Positions 51,701 through 58,943 of a stretch of 64,000 nt of DNA are shown here, in pieces. The notes beneath the pieces are model-generated. The model saw only the letters and a list, made by a program, of their open reading frames with translations. It did no database searches and had not been told where the DNA came from. Position numbers and translations under genes: made by a program. The stretch covers positions 4,278,001 through 4,342,000 of the forward strand of contig NZ_LR746496.1 in assembly GCF_902729405.1 (NCBI RefSeq), written 5' to 3'. Numbering within the stretch: the first letter of the stretch is position 1; every line of letters starts with the position of its first letter. The DNA comes from Acididesulfobacillus acetoxydans. GTDB lineage: Bacteria; Bacillota; Desulfitobacteriia; Desulfitobacteriales; Desulfitobacteriaceae.

Positions 51701-53184
51701 GGCATCTGCCCTACAGCCGTGATCACCATATCCACAGGGATAAATTGCTCTGAGTTAGGTTTAGGCTCCGGACGACGTCTGCCCGTTGCGTCGGGTTCTG
51801 TTAAACGCATCTCGATACAGGTCATGCCTATAAGCGTTTCTCCCTCTTGGGTAAACGAGGTCGGGGTCAAGAGGAATTTAAATTGGATACCTTCTTCGAT
51901 TGCCGCGTTTATCTCTTCATCACGGGCCGGCATCTCTTCGCGCGAACGCCGATAATACACTGTTACTTCCTCAGCGCCAAGACGCAAGGCCGAGCGAGCC
52001 GCATCCATCGCGACATCGCCGCCGCCAATAACCGCCACTTTCTTGCCAACATCGAGGGTTTCGCCTAAATTAACCCTCCGTAAAAACTCAACTCCGCTAA
52101 AAACTCCCCCTCCTTGTTCTCCCGGAATATTTAAGCTTCTATTTTGATGAGCGCCCGTTGCCAAAAAAACTGCTTCATACCCTTGATTTTGTAAGTCTTT
52201 AATGGTCAAATCCGCTCCCAGGGGGGCGTTTGTCTTAATTTCTACTCCGGCGGACGTCAAGTAAGAAATTTCCTTGTCCAGCACCCGGCGAGGCAAACGA
52301 TAATCCGGAATACCGACGGCAAGCATTCCACCGGCCACCGGCAATGCTTCAAAAATGCTGATCGCATAACCCTTTTTGACCAACTCATAAGCAGCACTTA
52401 ATCCGGCCGGTCCTGACCCGATAATTGCCACCTTGCCTTTTTTCCGTTCAGGAAGAACGAGTAATGGACGCTGCACATTATCGCCCAGAAAACGTTTTAT
52501 AGCGGCGATACTCACTGCTCCTTCCGCTTGCCCCCGACTGCATTTGGACTCACAAGGATGAGGGCAAATCCTGCCTATGGTTGCCGGAAACAAAAGGTCG
52601 TCATAAACAATTTGCGCGGCTTCATCGAACTTGCCTTGTGACGTCAAGGCGACATACCCTTGAGCGTTAACCCCCGCCGGACAAGCCCCTTTACACGGCG
52701 CCGGACCCTTCTTATCAATAGCATAAGCATTAGGATTGGCCTGCGCGTATTTCTTATAAATTGCTTTGCGCAAAGACAAGCCCTTTTCAAACTCATTTTC
52801 AACCTCAACCGGACAAACGTTGGCACATTCTCCGCAACCGGTACATTTGTCGATATCTATAAATCGAGGTTGCTGTTTAACCCTGACCTCAAAGTTACCG
52901 CTAACACCATCGACGTGTTCAACTTCTGTGTTAGTCAATATCTCAATATTCAAATGGCGGCCACATTCCACCAGTTTCGGGGAAAGAATACACATTGAAC
53001 AATCATTCGTGGGAAATGTTTTATCAAGGGCAGGCATTGTTCCGCCAATTGCTGATGATTTCTCAACGAGGTAAACTTTATAACCCATCTCCGCCAAATC
53101 CAGCGAGGATTCGATGCCGGCTATTCCTCCGCCGACGACCATAACGGCGCCGATGACTTTGTTTGAGCCTTCACTCTGCTTCAT
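48769..53184 (-). CDS. hdrA: HdrA-GltD-HdrA fusion flavoprotein (electron-bifurcating heterodisulfide reductase A type)
   Basis: At 1471 residues this is much larger than usual HdrA (650-1000). Order: HdrA-like FAD site (VVGGGIAGIESSLDLAEMGY) and ferredoxin CTGCGECANVCPVE; a GltD-like NADPH module (CKGACPAGVNAQGY, GSGPAGLSAAYELVKKGY, GGGDVAMDAARSALRLG); ferredoxin CLNCGPCSECMQCVKVC; HdrA block CAGSR...CSSVCCMYA; a second HdrA with CHCGIN, FAD site GGGAAGMTVALALA, CVGSRNLEHPYCSKVCC and two C-terminal 4Fe-4S sites (CTGCGTCESICP, CKGCGACAASCRSGA). HdrA splits electrons from one donor between ferredoxin and a disulfide. The GltD insert offers a second NAD(P)H entry besides FlxA. It lies directly after the HdrD-like gene. 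Confidence 0.9.
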   Translation of the reverse strand: MKQSEGSNKVIGAVMVVGGGIAGIESSLDLAEMGYKVYLVEKSSAIGGTMPALDKTFPTNDCSMCILSPKLVECGRHLNIEILTNTEVEHVDGVSGNFEVRVKQQPRFIDIDKCTGCGECANVCPVEVENEFEKGLSLRKAIYKKYAQANPNAYAIDKKGPAPCKGACPAGVNAQGYVALTSQGKFDEAAQIVYDDLLFPATIGRICPHPCESKCSRGQAEGAVSIAAIKRFLGDNVQRPLLVLPERKKGKVAIIGSGPAGLSAAYELVKKGYAISIFEALPVAGGMLAVGIPDYRLPRRVLDKEISYLTSAGVEIKTNAPLGADLTIKDLQNQGYEAVFLATGAHQNRSLNIPGEQGGGVFSGVEFLRRVNLGETLDVGKKVAVIGGGDVAMDAARSALRLGAEEVTVYYRRSREEMPARDEEINAAIEEGIQFKFLLTPTSFTQEGETLIGMTCIEMRLTEPDATGRRRPEPKPNSEQFIPVDMVITAVGQMPDLSYLPLTLERTKQGTIATDPVTLATSIPGVFAGGEIRTGPGIAIQAVAEGKEAAISIERYLEGEDLAGNRPKRPQPLEQKPLPKNLVEVKRAVPGAKNPADRIKDFAEYVEGLKPEEAQREAGRCLNCGPCSECMQCVKVCKADCINHFDVEKTLDIKVGAILYAPGFSEFPAEKLKNFGYDAYTNVVTSTQFERLLSASGPFGGHLVRPSDKKEPLKIAWIQCAGSRTLKDDKPYCSSVCCMYAIKEAVIAKEHSPYPLDTTIFYMDMRSYGKDFEKYYQNAKKKGVHFIRSRIYAVEEVSDTQNLRLRYAQENGKISYEEFDLVVLSVGLCAAEDSNKLAKTASFDLNDYGFAKTYGSSPIRTTREGIFVAGAFGGPKDIPETVTEACAAASEASGLLSSAKNSLVKVKTYPPERDVFGLKPRIGVFICHCGINISSVVNVKRVVEMAKTLPNVVYAEDNLYTCSQDTQIKIKELIKEKGLNRVVVASCSPRTHEALFRETLREAELNPYLFEMANIRDQCSWVHMHEPEKATLKAIDLVKMAVAKSRLLEPIEALSVPVEPKALVIGGGAAGMTVALALATQNYEVYLVERKGALGGLANKLQFNHLGESIREEISNLRSQVMNNPLIQVFLNTIIKEVAGFVGNFKTTIETGAKQEVLNHGVVIVATGAKEYRPKEYLYGQSPLVKTHLEVEEIIGEHADEFQKVTNLVLINCVGSRNLEHPYCSKVCCSQTVQIALRAKEINPNINVFVLYRDMRTYGYQEEFYRLARRKGVIFIRYDEDHLPELRREGDKIFVTCEDPILGEEIEIEASLVSLAAATVAADNLDLSKALKVPLNEDGFFLEAHMKLRPVDFSTDGVFLCGLAHGPKPLAEAMTQAKAAAARACTILNKKSLAAGGLTAEVNPLYCTGCGTCESICPAKAVAVDQNEKVAKVNPTLCKGCGACAASCRSGAIDVRGFKSEQIVAMLRQMN

Positions 53185-54429
53185 TTACTTCACCCCCTCT
53201 ATTTCCTGATCTAAGATTAGGGCTTGTGCGACTAATGAACATATATGCGTCAGCTTAATCCCGAGTTTAAACGTCTTACTGATATCCGCAAGCTGGTCAA
53301 AGCAGTTGTGACAAGGAACAATGAGTTTTGAGGTCCCCGTTTTCTTCATCTGCTCTGCTTTCAAACTTCCTTTCTTAATTCTAATTTCACGCAACCCTCT
53401 ATCATTTTCCATTGATAAAGCGCCTCCGCCACCGCCGCAACAGATGGCATACTCCCGGTTAGGCCACATTTCTACCAGGTCAATCCCTAAATATCTGAGT
53501 ATTTCACGGGGTTCCTCAATGATCCCCGTTTTACGCGCTAAATTGCAAGGATCATGGTAAGTGTACTTATCCTTAAATAAATCCGACCTTACTCTTATCT
53601 TTCCTGTTTTCAGGTAGTCAAGAACGATCTGTATAATACTTTTCACGGGATAAGAACGGTTTAGCCAAACTTCCCCTCCCCAAACCTGTGACCGTATCGC
53701 GTGACCACATTCTGTGACGACCAGGGTTTTACACTTTAATCGTGCCATGGCGTCGGCAACCATTCCTACAATCTTGGTGGAATCATCATCCCGCCCACTA
53801 AAAAGAGCTAAATTTGTCGCATCCCAGCCTACACTGCTCATGGTCCAGTTCGCTTTGGCCGCATAGAAGATCTTCGCGGTATTAAGAATATCTAGGGGAT
53901 AAAACTTTGCTTCCCGTGAATTGATAACATAGAGAATATCAGCCCCGACTTTATCGATCGGGATTTTGGCATTGGGGTCTTTAACGTTTGCTTGAAGCTC
54001 TTCCTCCAACCAGACAATCGTGTCAAGATAATCCTCTTGAGTCATACCTTGTTGATTACCTGTTTCGATGTGTAAATCAGCTACACTCTGTATGTGACCC
54101 GGTGCTTGCAGGCCAAAATTACCCCGTATCGTTCTGACAATACCGGCAATGTCCACCTTCATTGGACAAAGCATGGTACAACGCTCACACATAGTGCAAT
54201 ACCAGATTAACGGATCATTTAAAACCTCCTCTTTTAAGCCCAACAGAACCTTGCGCATGAACTTGCGGGGATCCATATTTTCGAGAATATCAGTATAGAG
54301 GCATCCTGCCGTACACATCCCACAGCTTAAGCAATTTGTGAAATCCAGAGTATCGTTTACCGTGGCAAAAGCGTCGGCAATCTCTTGCCTGAACTGAAGA
54401 TCAAAGTTTTTGGCTTCCACCTTTGACAT
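53185..54429 (-). CDS. HdrD/DsrK-like protein (HdrC ferredoxin plus one CCG domain)
   Basis: A 414-residue protein. The N-terminal ferredoxin-like part has CLSCGMCTAGCLYTD and CTMCERCTMLCPMKVD. The C-terminal half has a single CCG domain, HDPCNLARKTG, CCGGGGGALS and CHNCFDQLA, which in HdrB/HdrD binds the noncubane cluster that cleaves a disulfide. One CCG domain joined to HdrC is the DsrK/HdrD layout; DsrK is the partner of DsrC. The immediate upstream gene is DsrC-like, 14 nt away, which supports this. It starts at ATG 54429 after GGGGGGAGAG. It is probably a membrane-independent catalytic subunit, since no DsrM is present. Confidence 0.88.
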   Translation of the reverse strand: MSKVEAKNFDLQFRQEIADAFATVNDTLDFTNCLSCGMCTAGCLYTDILENMDPRKFMRKVLLGLKEEVLNDPLIWYCTMCERCTMLCPMKVDIAGIVRTIRGNFGLQAPGHIQSVADLHIETGNQQGMTQEDYLDTIVWLEEELQANVKDPNAKIPIDKVGADILYVINSREAKFYPLDILNTAKIFYAAKANWTMSSVGWDATNLALFSGRDDDSTKIVGMVADAMARLKCKTLVVTECGHAIRSQVWGGEVWLNRSYPVKSIIQIVLDYLKTGKIRVRSDLFKDKYTYHDPCNLARKTGIIEEPREILRYLGIDLVEMWPNREYAICCGGGGGALSMENDRGLREIRIKKGSLKAEQMKKTGTSKLIVPCHNCFDQLADISKTFKLGIKLTHICSLVAQALILDQEIEGVK

Positions 54430-54443
54430 ACTCTCCCCCCTCC

Positions 54444-54791
54444 CTAACAACATTCAAATGACCCGAAAGGAATTCCTAAGACAGTGCTGACGATACCGTC
54501 GATAACGAAGATCGTATGGGCCCAATCTGTATACAGATTAAAGAAAGCACTCAAGGTTAATCCCGTCAGTTCACAAATTTCTTTTACCGAAGGCGCCCGT
54601 TCTCTCTCCAAGTAAGATGTTCGTACAGCCGCCATCACTTTTCGATGTTCCGAAGTAATTACCGCGATTCCCTCCTTGACCAGGATCTTAGAAATCATCT
54701 CATCCCAAATGTTTTCATCCTTAACACAAACGGGTCCCAGCGAAAGATAATGTCGGCGCACCGCGGAACTAAGAATCGAGAATCTGCTCAT
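54444..54791 (-). CDS. DsrC/TusE-like small protein ending in Cys-Cys (copy 1)
   Basis: A 115-residue protein. EGIAVITSEHRKVMAAVRTS and ERAPSVKEICELTGL resemble the DsrC/TusE core, and the final helix leads to FGSFECC. In DsrC two C-terminal cysteines, about ten residues apart, carry sulfur and are read by DsrK. Here they are adjacent, Cys114-Cys115, with further Cys22 and Cys73. It is the first gene of the Hdr/Flx operon. The ATG at 54791 follows AAAGGGGGGG. A near-identical copy lies at 56848. Family assignment rests on my reading of a diverged sequence. Confidence 0.65.
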   Translation of the reverse strand: MSRFSILSSAVRRHYLSLGPVCVKDENIWDEMISKILVKEGIAVITSEHRKVMAAVRTSYLERERAPSVKEICELTGLTLSAFFNLYTDWAHTIFVIDGIVSTVLGIPFGSFECC

Positions 54792-54852
54792 ATTTTCCCC
54801 CCCCTTTCCCTTATTTTTGGTCCCTTGATCTTTGTTCTTGCTTTTAAATAAT

Positions 54853-54868
54853 TGCAAGTTCCGTACCA
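54853..54868 (-). promoter_or_regulatory. Sigma-54 (-24/-12) promoter of the DsrC-like/Hdr/Flx operon
   Basis: Reverse strand TGGTAC-GGAAC-TTGCA, with GG and GC 10 nt apart, 61 nt before the DsrC-like ATG. The PAS sigma-54 activator gene is upstream at 55232. The same box precedes the second DsrC-like gene at 57253. Confidence 0.8.
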
Positions 54869-54869
54869 A

Positions 54870-54907
54870 TAAAAAAAGAAAACCCGGATTCCTTTGTTAT
54901 CCGGGTT
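54870..54907 (-). terminator. Terminator immediately before the sigma-54 promoter (operon 1)
   Basis: Reverse strand AACCCGGATAACAAAGGAATCCGGGTT followed by TTCTTTTTTT, a strong rho-independent signal. It shields the sigma-54 promoter from upstream transcription or acts as an attenuator. Its copy is at 57281. Confidence 0.8.
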
Positions 54908-55231
54908 AGTGCTCCCTAACATTCCCTTAAGCGTATCGATTATGACGATTATATTCCCACTGCTGGTTCTTCTTTACTCACTTGCTCGTTTCATAACCCA
55001 TTTGCTCTTTCGTTTCGTTAATTCCACCCTTGGAAGGACCTTTTCTTCCCGCTCAAGATCTCCCTGACCCCCAAGAAGGAAATCCCTGGCCCGGCAGCAT
55101 ACCGAACATCCAAAGAAATCGAAAAGAAGAGCGGCAGCCTAGGGACAGCCGGTTTTTCATATAAACAAAGGCACCCATATTTTGACGGATGCCTGAATCC
55201 CGAAAAATTTGCCAAAGCCGCTCACAAAAAC
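54908..55231. other. Intergenic stretch between the DsrC-like operon and the regulator
   Basis: Contains a segment (aatataatcg-cataatcga type, about 54935-54960) also found upstream of the second DsrC-like gene near 57335, and the third hairpin repeat at 55169-55194. No gene is seen. Confidence 0.6.
55169..55194. repeat. Dispersed hairpin repeat, copy 3 of 3
   Basis: aggcaccc-atattttgac-ggatgcct, one mismatch in the stem; followed by a flank similar to that of copy 1 at 22464. It lies after the regulator gene and could serve as its terminator. Confidence 0.65.
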
Positions 55232-56545
55232 CTAAATTTTGTACTCACGTATCTTATTATATAATGTCTTACGGGCGATTCCAAGCAACTTCGCGGCTTT
55301 TTGTTTATTTCCGCCACATTGTTCAAGAATCACTTCAATATGATGTTTTTCCCAATCTTTAAGATAAGAAAGCTCCGTAATTATCTTGCTCTGCTCAAAC
55401 ATATCGGGCGGTAAATCCCTAAGAAGTACATAGTCCCCTCGTCCTCGAATAAACGCATATTCGATGGCATTTTCCAATTCGCGAATATTCCCCGGATAAT
55501 TATACTGCATCAGAAAATCAAGTGCGTCCCGAGCCATCCCTTTTTTAGGAGTTTGAAAATACGCATTGAATCTATGGATAAAGTGGTCTATTAATAAAGG
55601 GATGTCATTCTGCCTCTCCCGCAGCGGAGGAAGTTTAATGGGAAAGACATTTAAGCGATAGAAGAGATCCGATCGAAAGCGACCATTCTTTATATCCTCA
55701 ACCAAATTACGGTTGGTCGCCGCGATAACCCGTGTGTCTACTTTATTGGTTTTTTTACCGCCAACGCGTTCGAATTCTCCCTCTTGCAATACTCTTAATA
55801 ACTTAGACTGAACTTCGAGCGAAATTTCTCCAATCTCATCTAAGAAAATGGTGCCTTTGTCCGCAAGTTCGAAACGTCCTTGGTGGGTCGTACTTGCTCC
55901 AGTAAAGGCGCCGCGTTCATGCCCAAATAATTCAGATTCCACAAGAGTTGAGGACAATGTTGCGGTATTCACCTTTACGAAGGGCTTATCCCTTCTATTA
56001 CTCAAGTAATGAATTGCCTGGGCAACTAACTCCTTACCCGTGCCACTTTCTCCCATGATAAGAACGCTCGAATGATGAGGTGCCACGGCTTCGATCAGTT
56101 CATAAATTTCTTGCATTTTATGATCTTTACCAACAATATTCTGAAATACGTCTCGTTTATATGCTCTTTGACGGGCACTGGCTATTTCTCTTTGGTCGGA
56201 AAGAATCTCAAATCCTCCGATAATATGGCCATCCTTATTTAATAGGGGCATAACTGAGATTTCTACGGGAATAGGAAAGCCATCTCTATTAATAATCATT
56301 ACATCAGTCGAATAGCCTTTTTCTCCGTCCCTAACGACATTGCGCATCAGACAGTTCTCACCACAGCAATGCGAACCTTTAAGTAGTTGGTAACACTTTT
56401 TACCTATAGCTTCATCGCCTAAATAACCCGTTATTTTTTCCGCAGCCCTATTAAAAGTCGTAATGTTCATTTCTGTGTCCACAGTAAAAACACCCTCGGA
56501 TATGCTATTAAGTATACCCTCAAAATCAATCGATTTCGGATTCAT
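55232..56545 (-). CDS. PAS-domain sigma-54-dependent activator
   Basis: About 437 residues with an N-terminal PAS domain (about 5-130), AAA+ domain (about 145-385) and Fis-type HTH (KAAKLLGIARKTLYNKIREY). All sigma-54 motifs are present: GESGTGKELVAQ, ELFGHERGAFTGAS, GTIFLDEIGEI and DLFYRLNVFPIKLPPLRER. The PAS domain contains a Cys-rich loop, CYQLLKGSHCCGENCLMRN, which could sense redox state or a metal. I choose ATG 56545 after AGGGGG; the frame is open 32 codons upstream. It sits between the two DsrC-like genes, each with a sigma-54 promoter, and so probably activates both. It is catalytically complete, unlike the two other regulators in the window. Confidence 0.93.
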   Translation of the reverse strand: MNPKSIDFEGILNSISEGVFTVDTEMNITTFNRAAEKITGYLGDEAIGKKCYQLLKGSHCCGENCLMRNVVRDGEKGYSTDVMIINRDGFPIPVEISVMPLLNKDGHIIGGFEILSDQREIASARQRAYKRDVFQNIVGKDHKMQEIYELIEAVAPHHSSVLIMGESGTGKELVAQAIHYLSNRRDKPFVKVNTATLSSTLVESELFGHERGAFTGASTTHQGRFELADKGTIFLDEIGEISLEVQSKLLRVLQEGEFERVGGKKTNKVDTRVIAATNRNLVEDIKNGRFRSDLFYRLNVFPIKLPPLRERQNDIPLLIDHFIHRFNAYFQTPKKGMARDALDFLMQYNYPGNIRELENAIEYAFIRGRGDYVLLRDLPPDMFEQSKIITELSYLKDWEKHHIEVILEQCGGNKQKAAKLLGIARKTLYNKIREYKI

Positions 56546-56847
56546 ATTTATTGAACCCCCTGATGACACCATCCTTGTAATGCTCTTTATCATTGCCATC
56601 AATCTTTCCCACCGTTCTCTATATAGAAGATAACCGGTCATTCCTCCAAGCCGTTGCCGCCGTTCGACGCAATGCCTGAAGGACGAGTGGATGCCTTAGT
56701 TTGTATGGACAGTTGTTTCGGCTTCCGCACTCCCTGGCTCTGACCTCTCTTTGCGGTGTCACCCGACCGTTCCTTCCTTCGAAAGTTCACAGGCGCAGAA
56801 TGTGCCTCAAGCCTGTTCCGCATAAGGGCTTGAGGCACCTCCCCCTC

Positions 56848-57195
56848 CTAGCAACATTCAAATGACCCGAAAGGAATTCCTAAGACAGTACTGACGATGC
56901 CGTCGATAACGAAGATCGTATGGGCCCAATCTGTATACAGACGAAAGAAGGCACTCAAGGTTAATCCCGTCAGTTCACAAATTTCTTTTACCGAAGGGGC
57001 CCCTCCTCTCTCCAAGTAAGATTTCCGCACAGCCGCCATCACTTTGCGATGCTCCGAAGTGATTACCGCTATTCCTTCTTTGTCAAGGATTTTAGTAATC
57101 ATCTCATCCCAAATGTTTTCATCCTCAACGCAAACAGCTCCCAGTGAAAGATAATGTCGACGCACTGCAGAACCAAGGATAGAGAATCTGCTCAT
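56848..57195 (-). CDS. DsrC/TusE-like small protein ending in Cys-Cys (copy 2)
   Basis: A 115-residue near-duplicate of the protein at 54444 (differences mainly at positions 8, 20, 24, 34, 38, 58 and 64-66), with the same FGSFECC end and Cys22/Cys73. It is preceded by its own sigma-54 box, terminator and, unlike copy 1, the GGCATATGCC promoter/operator at 57403. It is a single-gene unit. The duplicated leader shows that gene and control region were copied together. Two differently controlled copies suggest two supplies of the same carrier. Confidence 0.65.
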   Translation of the reverse strand: MSRFSILGSAVRRHYLSLGAVCVEDENIWDEMITKILDKEGIAVITSEHRKVMAAVRKSYLERGGAPSVKEICELTGLTLSAFFRLYTDWAHTIFVIDGIVSTVLGIPFGSFECC

Positions 57196-57252
57196 ACTTT
57201 CCCCCCTTTCTCATCTGGGTCCCTAGATCTTTGTTCTTGCTATCCTAAAAAT

Positions 57253-57268
57253 TGCAAGTTCCATACCA
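57253..57268 (-). promoter_or_regulatory. Sigma-54 (-24/-12) promoter of DsrC-like copy 2
   Basis: Reverse strand TGGTAT-GGAAC-TTGCA, GG and GC 10 nt apart, 57 nt before the ATG. Same position and surroundings as the box at 54853. Confidence 0.78.
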
Positions 57269-57280
57269 ATAGAAAAGGAA

Positions 57281-57306
57281 ACCCGGATTCCCTTTATTAT
57301 CCGGGC
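57281..57306 (-). terminator. Terminator/attenuator in the leader of DsrC-like copy 2
   Basis: Reverse strand GCCCGGATAATAAAGGGAATCCGGGT followed by TTCCTTTTC. It lies between the GGCATATGCC promoter and the sigma-54 box, so sigma-A transcripts must pass it to reach the gene. Confidence 0.72.
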
Positions 57307-57402
57307 TGTTGCTTGAAACAGTGCCTCGCGCCTGTCGATTATGGCGATTATATTCCCAACACTGTTTCTTTTTTACTCACCCTTATCGCCTTTCACTTAA
57401 TT

Positions 57403-57449
57403 GGCATATGCCACTAACTAATTCTAGGCTCATTCCGAACCTATGTCAA
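57403..57449 (-). promoter_or_regulatory. Promoter/operator D before DsrC-like copy 2
   Basis: Reverse strand TTGACA at 57449-57444, 17 nt, TAGAAT at 57426-57421, GGCATATGCC at 57412-57403. It matches sites A-C of the NifX/MinD region. It lies about 210 nt before the DsrC-like start. Confidence 0.8.
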
Positions 57450-57548
57450 TAATTCAGATGGCAAACAATCCCTTAATCAGCAGCAGGGCCTAGCGCCCCT
57501 CTGCGACAATTTGTAATACATTTACCTTGACGTTTACGTCAACTGGTG

Positions 57549-58658
57549 TCAGAATATTCTTATCTGGTGCTGAGCAGCAATCGGCGCCCCTATGACACTC
57601 CACAACCGCAAAGCAGGCCCCAAAAAATCCGACAGGAAGATCCCCAGGATTAGCGCCGTAAGCATGGGCAGGAAGTTGTTCCGGTAAAGACGCTCCGGCA
57701 CCTTAAAGGCGCGGGCAAAGACGACCCGGGTTAAAATGACGGCATAGGTGGAGAAACGCTGAGCGATAAAGTAAGCGGCCCAGCCAAAGATGAGCCAGCA
57801 CTTTTCTTTAAGTGTCGCTTTGTGCCAGGTGGAGCCAATGAGCAGGATTCCCAAAGCGAGAATGTAGAGCTGATTGGGCTGATGAAAGCTGGGCGAAAGC
57901 CATTCACTGATGACGAGATTTGCCGGGGTGAGCTGGCGACTTAAAAAGTGAAGCAAGGCCAAGGGATCGGGTCGCACACAGAGGGCGGCCAGCGAGGCCA
58001 GGGCAAGGCCGGTGTACTCTTTGGCTTTTTTCCAGGCAAAGAGCATTTCCAGGCCGATGAGTCCCAACCAGAGGACGGCTGAGCCGTGCATGTTGTTCCA
58101 GAGAATGAGAACCGGCAGGAAAAGCCAGAGAGGACGTTTTGTCCCTTCTGCGCGGGCTTTTTCTATGGCCAGAAGTGCCCAGGCAAAGAAGAGGTAGGAT
58201 ACAAGTTGGGGTCTGGCCTGAGTTTCGGTAATCCAAGCAAACCCACTGAGAATCGCTACAAGAATGGCCACGGAGGTCGGCTGGAGGGTACGCGCATACC
58301 GCCAGAGACTGAATGTGAGTCCTTCCATGATTGCGACGGCAAAGAGGCGTATGCCGAACCAGCCGAAGTGGAGATAGACAAAAGCGGAGACGAGATCCCA
58401 GAGCCATTCTCCGTCTCCCCAGGGATGTCCCGGTGTCTTCCAGGTCCAGGTGTCGGTCAGTGGAATGCTATGCGTGCGCAGGATCTGGAGGCCATTTAAG
58501 GTGTGCCAGGATACATCGGTCTGCCAGCCGACAGTTCCCACGGCCCGGTAAAAGATAAGGCCCGTGGCAATGAGTGTGAGAATCCCTGCCGCCGCACGCA
58601 GAGCCTGCGCTTGTTTTTCTGTGACCGGTATGCGCATCCCATCTAGGGATTTGAGCAT
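57549..58658 (-). CDS. Polytopic membrane protein, glycosyltransferase-like
   Basis: About 369 residues with ten or so hydrophobic helices. The first extracytoplasmic loop has WQTDVSWHTLNGLQILRTHS and DTWTWKTPGHPWGDGEWLWD. An acidic/aromatic first loop and this helix pattern recall GT-C-type glycosyltransferases of the DUF2723/PMT kind, but no specific signature can be cited, so the assignment is open. ATG 58658 follows AGAAGGTGAAG. It lies downstream of a terminator and apparently forms its own unit. No sugar-pathway genes are near. Confidence 0.6.
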   Translation of the reverse strand: MLKSLDGMRIPVTEKQAQALRAAAGILTLIATGLIFYRAVGTVGWQTDVSWHTLNGLQILRTHSIPLTDTWTWKTPGHPWGDGEWLWDLVSAFVYLHFGWFGIRLFAVAIMEGLTFSLWRYARTLQPTSVAILVAILSGFAWITETQARPQLVSYLFFAWALLAIEKARAEGTKRPLWLFLPVLILWNNMHGSAVLWLGLIGLEMLFAWKKAKEYTGLALASLAALCVRPDPLALLHFLSRQLTPANLVISEWLSPSFHQPNQLYILALGILLIGSTWHKATLKEKCWLIFGWAAYFIAQRFSTYAVILTRVVFARAFKVPERLYRNNFLPMLTALILGIFLSDFLGPALRLWSVIGAPIAAQHQIRIF

Positions 58659-58701
58659 GTCTTCACCTTCTTTCTTTTGTTTGGTTCTTTGTTTTTGGCG
58701 C

Positions 58702-58731
58702 AAAAAAAATAAGCCTCTACTCTTAGAGGCT
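58702..58731 (-). terminator. Terminator of the YhaM-like operon
   Basis: Reverse strand AGCCTCTAAGAGTAGAGGCT followed by TATTTTTTTTG. It lies about 210 nt after the YhaM-like stop and just before the membrane-protein gene. Confidence 0.8.
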
Positions 58732-58943
58732 CAACTCCGCACCCTGCTTTGGCACGAAGCGGATCGGGCGTTCCACCGACGGCACGCGTCGGAGATGATC
58801 CGGCTCGGGGACCCAGGGGAAAGGAGGTCCAACCTAATTCCCTTTTCTAAGATTATTTTACTGCGAATTTCGGCCTCTGTCAACCGTTTATGGCCGCATT
58901 TCACGATGCAGCGGTCGCTATAATCGTTTTTATGATATTTTCT

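Noticed and set aside
58731-58830. T-box-like stretch (cggtggaacgcccg on the reverse strand) before a terminator upstream of the membrane-protein gene
   Set aside because: The conserved T-box core (GGTGGNACCGCG) is not matched well enough, no stem I or specifier loop is visible, and the downstream gene is not a tRNA synthetase or amino-acid gene. The hairpin is better read as the terminator of the upstream operon.
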